From the NCBI GenBank assembly GCA_947496185.1, contig CANMCD010000014.1, forward strand, positions 1 to 64,000: 64,000 bases of DNA. The letters run 5' to 3'. Positions 18,320-27,755 of this stretch are shown here, piece after piece. A program made the translations under genes and the position numbers. The notes below the pieces were generated by a model. That model did not search any database. It saw nothing but the letters and a program-made list of their open reading frames with translations, and was not told where the DNA came from. This DNA comes from an uncultured Tenacibaculum sp. GTDB taxonomy: Bacteria > Bacteroidota > Bacteroidia > Flavobacteriales > Flavobacteriaceae. Position 1 is the first letter of the stretch. Every line of letters begins with the position of its first letter.

Positions 18320-19645
18320 TTATTTTACATCTTCATAATGGTCATCCCAATTCTTAGGGTTAGGTTTTCCTAATTTCCCCACAGACTTGGCTACTATTGT
18401 TGATACAGTAGCATCTCCCGTTACATTAATAATCGTTCTACACATATCCAGTGGTCTATCTACAGCAAAAATCAATGCTAATCCGATAGCTAATTTATCT
18501 GAAGGAAAACCTATTGATTCAAGAACAATCACCAACATTACCATTCCTGCTCCTGGTACAGCCGCCGACCCAATAGAAGCTAATAGCGCAGTCAGTATAA
18601 TCGTCAACTGATCACCAAAAGTTAAATCAAAACTTAATGCTTGGGCTATAAAAACAGCTGCCACTGCCTGATATAAGCTCGTTCCGTCCATGTTGATAGT
18701 TGCTCCTACTGGCAATACAAAACTTGATACTTCTTTATCTACCCCTACATGTTCTTCAACTCGCTCCATCGTTACTGGTAGGGTCGCTGCACTCGAACTT
18801 GTAGAAAATGCTAGTAACTGGGCTGGACTTATCTTTTGTAAAAACCAAAAAGGGTTTTTCTTTGTAAAAACACGTAATATAATCATGTAAAAAACAATCA
18901 TTAGTACTAATCCTCCAACGACTGTAAGACTATATTTCAATAACGCTAATAATAAATCAGGGTCATTTGAAGACACTACAACATTTGCCAACAAAGCAAA
19001 AACTGCATAAGGTGCCGAAAGCATAATTATATCTACCATTTTAAGTACAACTTCATTTAAAGAGTCGAAAAAATCCTTTAACGGTTTTGACTTCTTTTCC
19101 CCTATTAATAACATAGATATTCCTAAAAAAATAGTAAAGAAAATTACTTGTAACATGGCTTTGTTATTCCCCATTGCTTTCACAGCGTTATCAGGTACCA
19201 TATCTATTAAAAACTGTAACGGAGCTGTCGATTGTTGTTTATTTGCTTCTGCTATTTTGGCTTGTACTCCTCCACTATTTGCGTACGTTTCTGTCAATCT
19301 CGTAATCGTTTCTTCAGAAATCCCCTCTCCAGGTTGTACTACATTTACTAACAATAACCCAATAGTGATAGCTACCACAGTAGTTCCTACATAGATTACC
19401 ATGGTTCGAAAACCAATATTTTTAAATTTAGAAATATCTTTCAAATCGGATATTCCTTTTACTAGAGAAGCAACTATCAATGGAACTGCTATAAGCTTTA
19501 ATAACTTTACAAAAATGGTACCGAAAGGTTTTATCCAATCACCAACAAAACTCGATCCTCCGTCAATATTCGTCATCAATAAACCGAATAGAATACCAAA
19601 AACCATTCCTATAAGTATTTTCCAATGCAGTGCTAGTTTTTTCAT
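18320..19645 (-). CDS. Dicarboxylate/amino acid:cation symporter (DAACS family)
   Basis: 441 residues with eight membrane helices and re-entrant hairpins. Diagnostic blocks are SSSAATLPVTMERVEE (first hairpin) and NMDGTSLYQAVAAVFIAQ (helix 7), followed by GAGMVMLVIVLESIG (second hairpin) and AVDRPLDMCRTIINVTGD (helix 8). It imports glutamate, aspartate or C4-dicarboxylates with sodium or protons. The Asp-Arg pair in helix 8 is compatible with amino-acid or dicarboxylate substrates and does not decide between them. It is first in a probable three-gene transcript. Confidence 0.9.
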   Translation of the reverse strand: MKKLALHWKILIGMVFGILFGLLMTNIDGGSSFVGDWIKPFGTIFVKLLKLIAVPLIVASLVKGISDLKDISKFKNIGFRTMVIYVGTTVVAITIGLLLVNVVQPGEGISEETITRLTETYANSGGVQAKIAEANKQQSTAPLQFLIDMVPDNAVKAMGNNKAMLQVIFFTIFLGISMLLIGEKKSKPLKDFFDSLNEVVLKMVDIIMLSAPYAVFALLANVVVSSNDPDLLLALLKYSLTVVGGLVLMIVFYMIILRVFTKKNPFWFLQKISPAQLLAFSTSSSAATLPVTMERVEEHVGVDKEVSSFVLPVGATINMDGTSLYQAVAAVFIAQALSFDLTFGDQLTIILTALLASIGSAAVPGAGMVMLVIVLESIGFPSDKLAIGLALIFAVDRPLDMCRTIINVTGDATVSTIVAKSVGKLGKPNPKNWDDHYEDVK

Positions 19646-19904
19646 TATATAGAAAGTATTATATTTTCGAGCTTAAAAGTATAAATAATTATTCAAAAAA
19701 GTGTGACCTAAAATTCGTAACTTGTGTCCTAATCTACAGAGAAGGGATTAATTTTACGTTATTTTCATCTTACTTGATTTGTTTCTGGTACTATAGAAAT
19801 CTTTAAAACTATCCCTTTGTTATTAATTAAGTATAAGAATTTTAATTTACTACTGTGTATGATTACGATTCTTCATTATTTACTAATCTTTTAAAAATCA
19901 AAAA

Positions 19905-20552
19905 ATGTCAGGAATTTTAGACTTATTAAACAGCGACTTAGGAAAAACAATTATCTCAGGTGTAGCAGGTTCTACAGGTCAGGATACACAAAAAACTGGA
20001 AGTGTATTGACCATGGCTTTACCGGTATTGATGAAAGCCATGCAACGAAACGCCGCTACTCAAAGTGGTGCAGAAGGCTTAATGGGTGCCTTATCAGGAA
20101 AGCATGACGGAAGTATTTTAGATAATTTAGGAGATTTGTTTAATGGTGGCGTTGATGCTAGCGTACTTCAAGACGGTGGTAATATTTTAGGGCATGTCTT
20201 AGGAAATAAACAAAATGGTGTAGAGCAAGTAATCAGTCAAAAATCAGGTATTGATTCTGGTGCAGTTGGAAATATTTTAAAAACTGCTGCTCCTATATTA
20301 ATGGGTATTTTAGGAAAACAATCTCGTCAAAATGGAATTAGCAACGCAGGAGATATAAGTGGACTCTTAGGAGGACTTTTAGGAGGAAATTCTGCTCAAA
20401 AAGAACAAAGTTTTTTAGAACAAATATTGGATGCTGATGGAGATGGTAGTGTTGTTGATGATGTTGCTGGAATGGTTTTAGGTGGCGGAGGTCAGAAAAA
20501 GTCTGGTGGATTATTAGGTGGTCTCCTAGGAGGTTTGTTTGGTAAAAAATAA
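19905..20552 (+). CDS. DUF937 domain-containing protein
   Basis: 215 residues, Gly/Ser/Gln-rich with helical repeats (MSGILDLLNSDLGKTIISGV..., GQDTQKTGSVLTMALPVLMKAM). The DUF937 domain covers roughly the first 160 residues. The tail is a glycine-leucine repeat ending LGGLLGGLFGKK. An acidic D-x-D-x-D-x-S motif (DADGDGSVVDD, residues ~177-187) could bind calcium. No signal peptide is seen. Function is unknown; some relatives influence biofilm or secretion. A terminator follows 47 bp downstream. Confidence 0.8.
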   Translation: MSGILDLLNSDLGKTIISGVAGSTGQDTQKTGSVLTMALPVLMKAMQRNAATQSGAEGLMGALSGKHDGSILDNLGDLFNGGVDASVLQDGGNILGHVLGNKQNGVEQVISQKSGIDSGAVGNILKTAAPILMGILGKQSRQNGISNAGDISGLLGGLLGGNSAQKEQSFLEQILDADGDGSVVDDVAGMVLGGGGQKKSGGLLGGLLGGLFGKK

Positions 20553-20599
20553 CTAACAAAAAAGTATTTTTATATATCTAAAAGATAAAATAATAACAA

Positions 20600-20636
20600 A
20601 GCTCAGGTTATTCTTCTGAATAAGTCTGGGCTTTTT
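20600..20636 (+). terminator. Terminator of the DUF937 gene
   Basis: AGCTCAGGTTATTC pairs, with a bulge and a wobble, with GAATAAGTCTGGGCT; TTTTT follows. Confidence 0.75.
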
Positions 20637-20855
20637 CATATACAATTACTCATAAAAAACTACAAAAAGACTCCATTAATCTTTAATTAAAAAAACCTGC
20701 AAATTTCTTACCCTTTTCCTAAAAGGAAACAACACATCAGGTGTAAAATCTACGAGATAAAAAACAACAATATTTTGTTAATTTTATCACAAATAAAAAA
20801 AATAACAAACAACATTATTTACATTTATTAAATATTACACCAAAACAAACAAAAC

Positions 20856-22949
20856 ATGAAAAACCTGAATATTATACTTTTTTTTCTTGGCTTTACTTTT
20901 TTCTCTACCCTAAAAGGGCAAGAATCTGATCCTTTTATATGGTTAGAAGAAGTGTCCTCTAAAAAATCAATGGACTGGGTTCAAAGTCAAAACGACATTA
21001 CTTTTTCTGAATTAAAAAAGCAACCTTATTATAATGAAATTTATAATAAAACGCTAAAAATTTATAATACTAGTTATAAAGAAAAACTTCGAACTCCCTA
21101 TTTTCAAAACGATTACTTCTATGACTTTCATAAAGATGAAAAATCTATAAGAGGTATCTGGAGAAGGGCTCCTAAATCCGAATTTGGTAAAGAAGAAAAA
21201 GATATACAATGGGAAATATTATTAGACTTTGATAAACTCTCTAAAAAAGACGGGAAAAAATGGGTTTATAAAGGCGCCACTGGTTTATACCCAAATTACG
21301 AACGTTTTTTAGTTTATATGTCTAACGGAGGTAGTGATGCTACTGTTATTAAAGAATTTGATACTACTACTAAGTCTTTTATCAAAAACGGTTTTAATTT
21401 TCCTGAATCAAAAGGTTCTGTAGGATGGATAAATAAAAACGAAGTATACGTAAGTAGAAGTTTTGGAGAAGGAACCCTAACAGACTCGGGATACCCTAGA
21501 CAAGTAAAACACCTCAAAAGAGGACAATCCTTAAATGATGCAAAATTAATACATGAAGTTCCAAAAAAATATATGTCATGTAGTATTTGGAAAAATCTAA
21601 AAGAAAAAAACTCCTATACATATGTGAAAGAACAAATAAGTTTTTACGAATCCAAGAAATACATGCTTCAAGAAGATAACACCTTAAAAGAAATTAACAT
21701 TCCTTTAAATGCATCTTTTTGGGTTAAGAATGGCCTTGCAATCATAACACTTAAAAATGATTGGAATATAAATAACAAAACCTATACACAAGGAAGTCTT
21801 GTTTCTACTTCAATAGAAGATTTAATATCTGGAAACTTTGAATTACAAGTTATATTCGAACCCATAGAAAGAGAAAGCTTCGCTGGGTTTCAAAGTACTA
21901 AAAGTAAATTTATTTTATCTACTTTAAACAATGTTACTTCAAAATCGTATTTATGTGAATTTAAAAAAGGAAAATGGGTCAAAAAAGTTTTGAACCTTCC
22001 TAAGTCTGGAATCATTTACGTAACTGTTCCAGATGACAAAAAGGACGATTTTTATTTTTACTATACAGGATTTCTTCAAAATTATACTTTATTTAAAAGT
22101 AATGTAAACACACTCAAAATAGAGAAGATAAAAGCTCGAAAAAACCATTTTAACACTAAAGACATGGTTGTAGAGCAACATGAAGCTGTTTCTAAAGATG
22201 GAACAAAAATTCCTTATTTTTTAGTAAGAAACAAAAACACGCCTTTTGATGGATCAACACCAACTTTGTTATATGCTTATGGTGGGTTTCAAGTATCAAA
22301 AAAACCTACTTATAATGAAACTACAGGCATAGCTTGGCTTGAAAAAGGAGGTGCCTTTGTACTTGCCAATATTCGTGGAGGCGGAGAATTTGGTCCAGCA
22401 TGGCATCAAGCAGGACTTAAAGAAAAAAGACAAAATGTATATGATGACTTTCATTCTGTAGCTGAAGATTTAATATCCAAAAAAATTACTTCCCCACAAC
22501 ACTTAGGAATTAGAGGAGGAAGTAACGGTGGGCTTTTAATGGGCGTTGCTTTTACCCAACGTCCCGACCTATATAATGCTGTAGTATGTCAAGTTCCATT
22601 ACTTGATATGAAAAGATATAACAAACTACTTGCTGGTGCTAGTTGGATGGGAGAGTATGGAAATCCTGACATTGTAGAAGAATGGAATTATATTAAAAAA
22701 TATTCACCATATCAGAACGTACAACCAAATGTTAACTATCCATCTATTTTATTTACTACTTCAACCAAAGACGATAGAGTACACCCTGGCCATGCTAGAA
22801 AAATGATGGCTAAGATGCAAAGTATGGGGTATGATAATATCTACTATTATGAAAATATTGAAGGAGGACACGGTGGCAGCTCTACTAATGAACAAATAGC
22901 AACTCAAAATGCTTTAATTTATTCTTTTCTTCATTCAAAACTTAAATAA
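20856..22949 (+). CDS. Prolyl oligopeptidase family serine peptidase (S9), secreted
   Basis: 697 residues with a signal peptide (about 1-21, ending TLKGQ). A seven-bladed propeller (about 70-430) precedes a C-terminal alpha/beta hydrolase domain. The catalytic triad is visible: Ser556 in GGSNGG, Asp in KDDRVHPGH (639/640) and His672 in GGHGG. An oxyanion region YAYGGF also matches. It cleaves short proline-containing peptides, here in the periplasm. The upstream spacer is 300 bp and very AT-rich. Confidence 0.93.
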   Translation: MKNLNIILFFLGFTFFSTLKGQESDPFIWLEEVSSKKSMDWVQSQNDITFSELKKQPYYNEIYNKTLKIYNTSYKEKLRTPYFQNDYFYDFHKDEKSIRGIWRRAPKSEFGKEEKDIQWEILLDFDKLSKKDGKKWVYKGATGLYPNYERFLVYMSNGGSDATVIKEFDTTTKSFIKNGFNFPESKGSVGWINKNEVYVSRSFGEGTLTDSGYPRQVKHLKRGQSLNDAKLIHEVPKKYMSCSIWKNLKEKNSYTYVKEQISFYESKKYMLQEDNTLKEINIPLNASFWVKNGLAIITLKNDWNINNKTYTQGSLVSTSIEDLISGNFELQVIFEPIERESFAGFQSTKSKFILSTLNNVTSKSYLCEFKKGKWVKKVLNLPKSGIIYVTVPDDKKDDFYFYYTGFLQNYTLFKSNVNTLKIEKIKARKNHFNTKDMVVEQHEAVSKDGTKIPYFLVRNKNTPFDGSTPTLLYAYGGFQVSKKPTYNETTGIAWLEKGGAFVLANIRGGGEFGPAWHQAGLKEKRQNVYDDFHSVAEDLISKKITSPQHLGIRGGSNGGLLMGVAFTQRPDLYNAVVCQVPLLDMKRYNKLLAGASWMGEYGNPDIVEEWNYIKKYSPYQNVQPNVNYPSILFTTSTKDDRVHPGHARKMMAKMQSMGYDNIYYYENIEGGHGGSSTNEQIATQNALIYSFLHSKLK

Positions 22950-22991
22950 ATTTACCGTTAATTACCACTAATAAAAGTTACGAGTAAAACA

Positions 22992-23029
22992 AAAACTACC
23001 ATGAGAATAATTATTCTCATGGTAGTTTT
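22992..23029 (+). terminator. 38-bp perfect palindrome acting as terminator
   Basis: Left arm AAAACTACCATGAGAATAA meets its exact complement with no spacer, 42 bp after the stop of the S9 peptidase gene. The arm ends in TTTT. As RNA it folds with a short AT loop. Confidence 0.75.
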
Positions 23030-23145
23030 ATAAATATGGTAAATACATAATATTACAACTTTGATCACCAAATACACTTCTTGGTTTAAAATCAGAAAAC
23101 ACTTAACAACATGACTTCAAAACATCATATAAAGACATATTCACG
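23030..23145. other. Intergenic spacer without recognised content
   Basis: Between two terminators of opposite strands; AT-rich, no ORF, nothing recognised. Confidence 0.4.
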
Positions 23146-23192
23146 TAAAAAAACCGCAAACTCTTATTCTATAGAAATAAAGAAGTTTGCGA
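23146..23192 (-). terminator. Terminator of the T9SS type A gene
   Basis: CGCAAACT (23155-23162) pairs with AGTTTGCG (23184-23191), with further pairing inside around TTCTATAGAA. On the minus strand it is followed by a T7 run. Confidence 0.75.
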
Positions 23193-23252
23193 TTTGGACT
23201 GGACTATATTAAAATTCGTAGTAGATATTAATCCAATTTATAAGATAAAACT

Positions 23253-24458
23253 TTATTTAACAATCATCTTTTTAGTACCCATTACAATATCATCAGCAAT
23301 TAAAGAATAAAAATACACCCCTGACTTTAAACCTTCTTTTTCTATATTTAATTGAGATTTCTGCTCTCTTTCCGTTAACTGAAATGTTTTTATGGTTGAT
23401 CCCTCTGTATTATAAATTACAATACTTGCATTTTTAACTCCTTTTGCTATAAAGTAATCTATATCCGTTGAACTTTCGAATGAATTTGGATAGTTTGTAG
23501 AAAAACGTGTTCTATTTCTATCTAAAAGATTGTCATTATGCGACCTCTTGTTTACATCAGAAAGTTTATTTTGCAACAAGGTAATTTGACTTTGTTGTCT
23601 TTGAAAGGTTTTTTCCATTTGATTAAGAATGATTAACAATTGCTTATACTTAGTAACATTTCCATTAGCATCAACTCCTAAAAGAAAACTAGGATTTTGT
23701 AGCGAAGTAGGTAAATTCTCAAAACGTAATGTTCCTTTAGTATGTAACGTTGCAGAAGGACTACTAACACCAACACCTACTCTTCCATTAGTATATATAT
23801 AGTCGTTTATTGAAGTTGGTTTTGTTCCATTTGTTTTTAACCAATCAGAGTCAGCACCTCCACCGCCACTAGTAGAAACAGGATATTCCCTCACATTACC
23901 ACTTGCATCTGTACCAAGCATATATGTTGGTTGCTTTCCGTTGGGTAAATTTTGAAATCTTACACTACCATTTGTATGGAGTTTTGCTGTAGGACTTGTC
24001 GTACCTAACCCTAGATTACCATTTGCTCTTAATGTCATTAACTGAGTATTTCCATTTTCCCAAGCAAAAACAGGCCTATTAACCACATTTTTGGCTGAAG
24101 TTCCCCAAGGAAACGTCCCCCCACTAGGTGCATTCAAATTAACTGCATTTCTCAATTCTGCTCTAAATACCATTAATGGAATATTACCACTATCATACGT
24201 AGAGGTAGTAGAAGCAAAATGTCTTAATACATACCTATTATCTGATTGTTGATGTCCCCAGATAGAAGGAATAAATTTACCAGAATGATTTGTAGAGTTT
24301 GTAATCTCTAAAAAATCCCTAGCATCATCTTTTACTTTAAAACGAGCTACACGTTCTGCCGTTCCATTACTTGACACATTAAAATCATGTGGTACTTGTG
24401 CTACAATAGTGTTAACAGTAAAAGTACTAATAGCCAAAAAAATAATTTTAAATCTCAT
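23253..24458 (-). CDS. Secreted tail-fibre-like protein with T9SS type A sorting domain
   Basis: 401 residues with a signal peptide (about 1-20, ending TIVAQ). The body carries two fibre-head-like blocks of the form LGLGTTSPTAKLHTNGSVRF and VGVGVSSPSATLHTKGTLRF, separated by a flexible segment. A short coiled coil (~280-305) precedes the C-terminal type A sorting domain: SFESSTDIDYFIAKGVKNASIVIYN, then LKSGVYFYSLIADDIVMGTKKMIVK, with the typical Lys-rich end. It is exported by the type IX system. The LGTTSP-AKLHTNG motif is common in Bacteroidota surface proteins and phage fibres. Function beyond surface display is not known. Confidence 0.85.
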   Translation of the reverse strand: MRFKIIFLAISTFTVNTIVAQVPHDFNVSSNGTAERVARFKVKDDARDFLEITNSTNHSGKFIPSIWGHQQSDNRYVLRHFASTTSTYDSGNIPLMVFRAELRNAVNLNAPSGGTFPWGTSAKNVVNRPVFAWENGNTQLMTLRANGNLGLGTTSPTAKLHTNGSVRFQNLPNGKQPTYMLGTDASGNVREYPVSTSGGGGADSDWLKTNGTKPTSINDYIYTNGRVGVGVSSPSATLHTKGTLRFENLPTSLQNPSFLLGVDANGNVTKYKQLLIILNQMEKTFQRQQSQITLLQNKLSDVNKRSHNDNLLDRNRTRFSTNYPNSFESSTDIDYFIAKGVKNASIVIYNTEGSTIKTFQLTEREQKSQLNIEKEGLKSGVYFYSLIADDIVMGTKKMIVK

Positions 24459-24566
24459 TATTATTATGTTTTTTTGTTGATGGGTGCAAGTTATTTTGGA
24501 TCAAAAACGTTAACAAAGGGGATAGTTAGCCATATCTAAAATGCAAAAAACATAAAACATAAAACA

Positions 24567-26288
24567 TTGAAAAACAACATATTAACTTCTAAAACATATT
24601 GTGCTTTACCTATAAAGCAAGATGAAAAACCCACAAAAACACAATATTTTACAATAATCATATCGTTTTTCTTATTTAATTCACAAATTACCGGACAAAA
24701 TACTCCCAAAAAAGACCTTTCGTACTATTACTCGAAAACGATTAAATTCTCACACAACAATAACGACAGTCTAATCTATTATGCTAGAAAAATTCAACTA
24801 TCAAATAATACATGTGAAAGAGTTAATGGTATCCTAAAAGAAGCAAAAGGATACTATCAAAAAACAGATTTTAAAAAAACTAGAAAACTTGTTTCAAAAG
24901 CAATCAATCAGTCAAAACAAGAACTAGGACTGTGTCATAAAAAAAACTTAATCGATGCCTATAATCGTCTTTTTTACATTGCTAAAAACGAAGATAAATA
25001 CGAAGAAGCACTAAAGCACCTACTAAAGAGAAAAGAAATCGTATTAAGCCTTACATCAAAAGACCAATATTATCTAAAAAACATCATTGACGTCAAAAAG
25101 AGCTTGGCTACATTAAAACGAAAGTTGGGACTTTTTGATCAAGGGCTTGCCATCTTAAAAAATTCCTATAAAGAGATTACAGCGATCACCCTTGATAATC
25201 CGACCAAAGAAATTCGTAAAAACTTTATATTACAAAAAGCAAGTATTTTAAACGCTACAGGAGACATGTATCTTTGTCTAAATCAAAAAAAAACAAAAAC
25301 CTCTCATTTAGACTCGGCTCTTACTTTTTATAAAAAAGCCTATAAAACAGCTAGTTCATTAGAAACCCCTAATACAAATACAGAAGCACTCTATCGAATG
25401 CGACAAATAAATGTGATTTTTGAAAAAAAAGACTACGAACTAACCTTATTTTATTTAAAAAGATATGATTCTCTTTTCAGAAAAAAAACACATTATTTAA
25501 GTACTTACTATTATCTAAAGGCCATTTCATTTAGGCATGAAAAAAAATATGATTCAGCTATCTACTATTCTAAAAAATATGCAAACCTTTTTAACGCTAA
25601 AAAAACACACAATAAGTATGCAATTTACATCTATGACAATCTTGCACAGACCTATAACATTAAAAATAAAAAAGACAGTGCTTTAAAATACTCCAATTTA
25701 ACGTTAAATAAATTCAAAGAAACAGAAGAGAACAAAAGAAATACTTCTATAAAAGTCCATGCTGTTGAGCTAGAAGAATTCAAACAGTTAAATCAAAAAT
25801 TATTAGAAAAAACAGAAACATCAAACCTTTACAAGACAATTACTATATGCTTATTAGCACTAATTATTATAATAGTTTTAATCGTTCAAAAGAAAAAACC
25901 AAAAACAATTACAAACAAGAAAAAAAGAGTCATCGATAATAAGATTGAATCTAGGATCATTGAAGGATTGATCAAATTTGAAAACTCAGATGTATTCTTA
26001 AAGACTGACTTTACAATTAATACGCTTGCCGAATTCTTAGAAACCAACTCCACCTATTTATCAACCATAATTAATAAGCATAAGAAAAAAACATTTAAAC
26101 AATATCTTGCTGAATTAAGGATAAATTACACCATCCACAAACTAAAAACGGATCAAAAATTCATAAAATACTCGATTGCTGCCATTGCCAACGAAGTAGG
26201 CTATACAAACGCATCAGCATTTACCAGAATATTCAAAAAACAAATAGGAAAAACTCCTTCTGAGTTTATAAAATCTGTTGAAAAATAA
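24567..26288 (+). CDS. Membrane one-component regulator: TPR region, one membrane helix, AraC-type DNA-binding domain
   Basis: 573 residues from a TTG start; no in-frame ATG exists before the first hydrophobic segment (about 27-44, a signal or anchor). Residues ~90-400 are TPR-like helices. A membrane helix (about 414-436, TITICLLALIIIIVLIVQ) leads to a cytoplasmic AraC helix-turn-helix domain (about 470-573) with the motif IAAIANEVGYTNASAFTRIFKKQIGKTPSEF. A periplasmic TPR sensor coupled to a cytoplasmic HTH is a common flavobacterial layout. It is divergent from the T9SS type A gene and upstream of the DUF3575 gene, either of which could be a target; this is inference. Confidence 0.85.
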   Translation: MKNNILTSKTYCALPIKQDEKPTKTQYFTIIISFFLFNSQITGQNTPKKDLSYYYSKTIKFSHNNNDSLIYYARKIQLSNNTCERVNGILKEAKGYYQKTDFKKTRKLVSKAINQSKQELGLCHKKNLIDAYNRLFYIAKNEDKYEEALKHLLKRKEIVLSLTSKDQYYLKNIIDVKKSLATLKRKLGLFDQGLAILKNSYKEITAITLDNPTKEIRKNFILQKASILNATGDMYLCLNQKKTKTSHLDSALTFYKKAYKTASSLETPNTNTEALYRMRQINVIFEKKDYELTLFYLKRYDSLFRKKTHYLSTYYYLKAISFRHEKKYDSAIYYSKKYANLFNAKKTHNKYAIYIYDNLAQTYNIKNKKDSALKYSNLTLNKFKETEENKRNTSIKVHAVELEEFKQLNQKLLEKTETSNLYKTITICLLALIIIIVLIVQKKKPKTITNKKKRVIDNKIESRIIEGLIKFENSDVFLKTDFTINTLAEFLETNSTYLSTIINKHKKKTFKQYLAELRINYTIHKLKTDQKFIKYSIAAIANEVGYTNASAFTRIFKKQIGKTPSEFIKSVEK

Positions 26289-26376
26289 AACATACTCTAA
26301 AGACATTACTTACAATTATTTAAATAGTAAAAAATCAGAAAATTGTTTATATACCCGGTGGTTTACAAAAAATGAT

Positions 26377-26384
26377 TAGTTTTG
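26377..26384 (+). promoter_or_regulatory. Putative -7 box TAGTTTTG deciding the DUF3575 start
   Basis: TAnnTTTG match lying 5 bases inside the longer reading frame that begins at 26372. If used, transcription starts near 26391, so translation must begin at the ATG at 26408. Confidence 0.45.
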
Positions 26385-26407
26385 CCATAATTAAAAAATT
26401 TATATGT

Positions 26408-26998
26408 ATGTTAAAGAGTGTACCCCCAATATTTATACTACTACTATTCATATCAACCACAACCCTATCTCAAACTGAAATTAAATTCAATGCACTTACT
26501 TCAGCAATATTAATTCCAAATGCTGGGATAGAATTTCAATTAGGAGAAAAAAGTAGTTTTCAATTTGATGTATTAGCCTCGTTTTGGGATTCTTTTGATG
26601 GATATCCACTACATGTCACCCAGATTTTTCCTGAATACAGACAATACTTCAAACCCAACATGAGAGGTTTTTTTGTAGGAGCTCATATCGGTGTTGGAAT
26701 GTTTACCCTATCTAAATTTGGGTATCAAAACCATATACACCAATCAGGCAGAAATACTTATTATGGTTTGACAATCGGATACAAAACCGATATTAGCAAA
26801 CATTGGGCGATGGAATTTTTCGTTGGTGGAGGTAGTACACAAGCCAATTATAGAAGCTATAACTTTAATACTGGTGAAAGAGAAGACGATAAGACCAATC
26901 AAAGATGGTTTAATAAAAGTGGAGAATTGATTCCCTATCGTGGAGGAATTATGCTAGTGTATAAACTTGGCTCCAGAAGTAGAAAAAAGACAATGTAA
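26408..26998 (+). CDS. DUF3575 family outer-membrane-like protein
   Basis: 196 residues from ATG 26408 (MLKSVPPIFILLLF), which places the signal peptide at the N-terminus; a longer frame from 26372 would put 12 residues ahead of it and overlap a promoter box. After the signal peptide (ending TTTLSQ) comes a small beta-barrel-like domain: ALTSAILIPNAGIEFQL, FPEYRQYFKP, FVGAHIGVG, GLTIGYKTDISKHWAMEFFVGGG and a C-terminal strand. This is the DUF3575 pattern of Bacteroidota. Function unknown. A hairpin terminator follows at 27005. Confidence 0.8.
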   Translation: MLKSVPPIFILLLFISTTTLSQTEIKFNALTSAILIPNAGIEFQLGEKSSFQFDVLASFWDSFDGYPLHVTQIFPEYRQYFKPNMRGFFVGAHIGVGMFTLSKFGYQNHIHQSGRNTYYGLTIGYKTDISKHWAMEFFVGGGSTQANYRSYNFNTGEREDDKTNQRWFNKSGELIPYRGGIMLVYKLGSRSRKKTM

Positions 26999-27004
26999 TA
27001 AAAA

Positions 27005-27030
27005 AATGTAACTATTTTCTTAGTTACATT
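27005..27030 (+). terminator. Terminator of the DUF3575 gene
   Basis: Ten-bp perfect stem AATGTAACTA / TAGTTACATT with a 6-base loop, followed by a short T-rich stretch. Confidence 0.75.
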
Positions 27031-27143
27031 TCTTTACCACCAGTTTGATCACAACTAAGATCAAAAAAGTGTTTATTTTATATCCAAAGTCAGTAGGTTA
27101 AGACATTTAATTATAGTACTCCATATAAAAGAAATAAACGTTT

Positions 27144-27734
27144 TTATTCCTCTTCTTCTATATCCTTTTTCAACATTTCTTCCTCTAATTTATCCCAACT
27201 TCTTTTGGCTCTTATTTTCTTATAGAGTTTAATACTCATCATAAGTAACACTGAGGTTAATACGATTCCAACTACCCCCCAAATCCAGTTAATAGCATTT
27301 TTTAACACTACTAAAAAAACGACCGCAAAAAGAATAATTGTGGCAACCTCATTCCAAATCCTTAGCTTAAGTGAGCTATACTTTATTTCATCTTTTTGAA
27401 GTTGTTTGAATATTTTTTGACAGGCACCATGATAAAAATATAAAGCCATCACAAAAGATAATTTTACATGCATCCAAGGCATTTCTAGATAAACTGGATT
27501 TTTATAAAGCATCCAAAAAGCAAAAAAACTAGCTAATATTGCTGATGGCCAAGTAATAATATACCAAAGTCTTTTCTCCATCAACTTATATTGCTCTTGT
27601 AGTATTTTTTTAGCTACTGGTTCTTTTTTTTCGGCTTCCACATGGTAAATAAACAAGCGAACTATATAAAATAAACCTGCAAACCAAGTAACCACAAAAA
27701 TTATATGTAATGCTTTTATGTAAAGAAAATCCAT
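27144..27734 (-). CDS. hemJ: HemJ-type protoporphyrinogen IX oxidase (CopD family)
   Basis: 196 residues with four membrane helices. The N-terminal MDFLYIKALHIIFVVTWFAGLFYIVRLF carries the conserved His10 and the WFAGLFY block of HemJ. A second conserved region contains MPWMHVKLSF. HemJ oxidises protoporphyrinogen IX to protoporphyrin IX, the step before ferrochelatase, at the inner membrane. It is the last gene of the AraC-SpoU-hemH-hemJ transcript, 21 bp behind hemH. Since no hemG or hemY is in the locus, HemJ probably supplies this step. Confidence 0.88.
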   Translation of the reverse strand: MDFLYIKALHIIFVVTWFAGLFYIVRLFIYHVEAEKKEPVAKKILQEQYKLMEKRLWYIITWPSAILASFFAFWMLYKNPVYLEMPWMHVKLSFVMALYFYHGACQKIFKQLQKDEIKYSSLKLRIWNEVATIILFAVVFLVVLKNAINWIWGVVGIVLTSVLLMMSIKLYKKIRAKRSWDKLEEEMLKKDIEEEE

Positions 27735-27755
27735 GTTGAACTCATTAAAATCATT

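Noticed and set aside
26372-26407. Upstream ATG of the DUF3575 gene
   Set aside because: A promoter box lies inside this extension, and the signal peptide fits the ATG at 26408.
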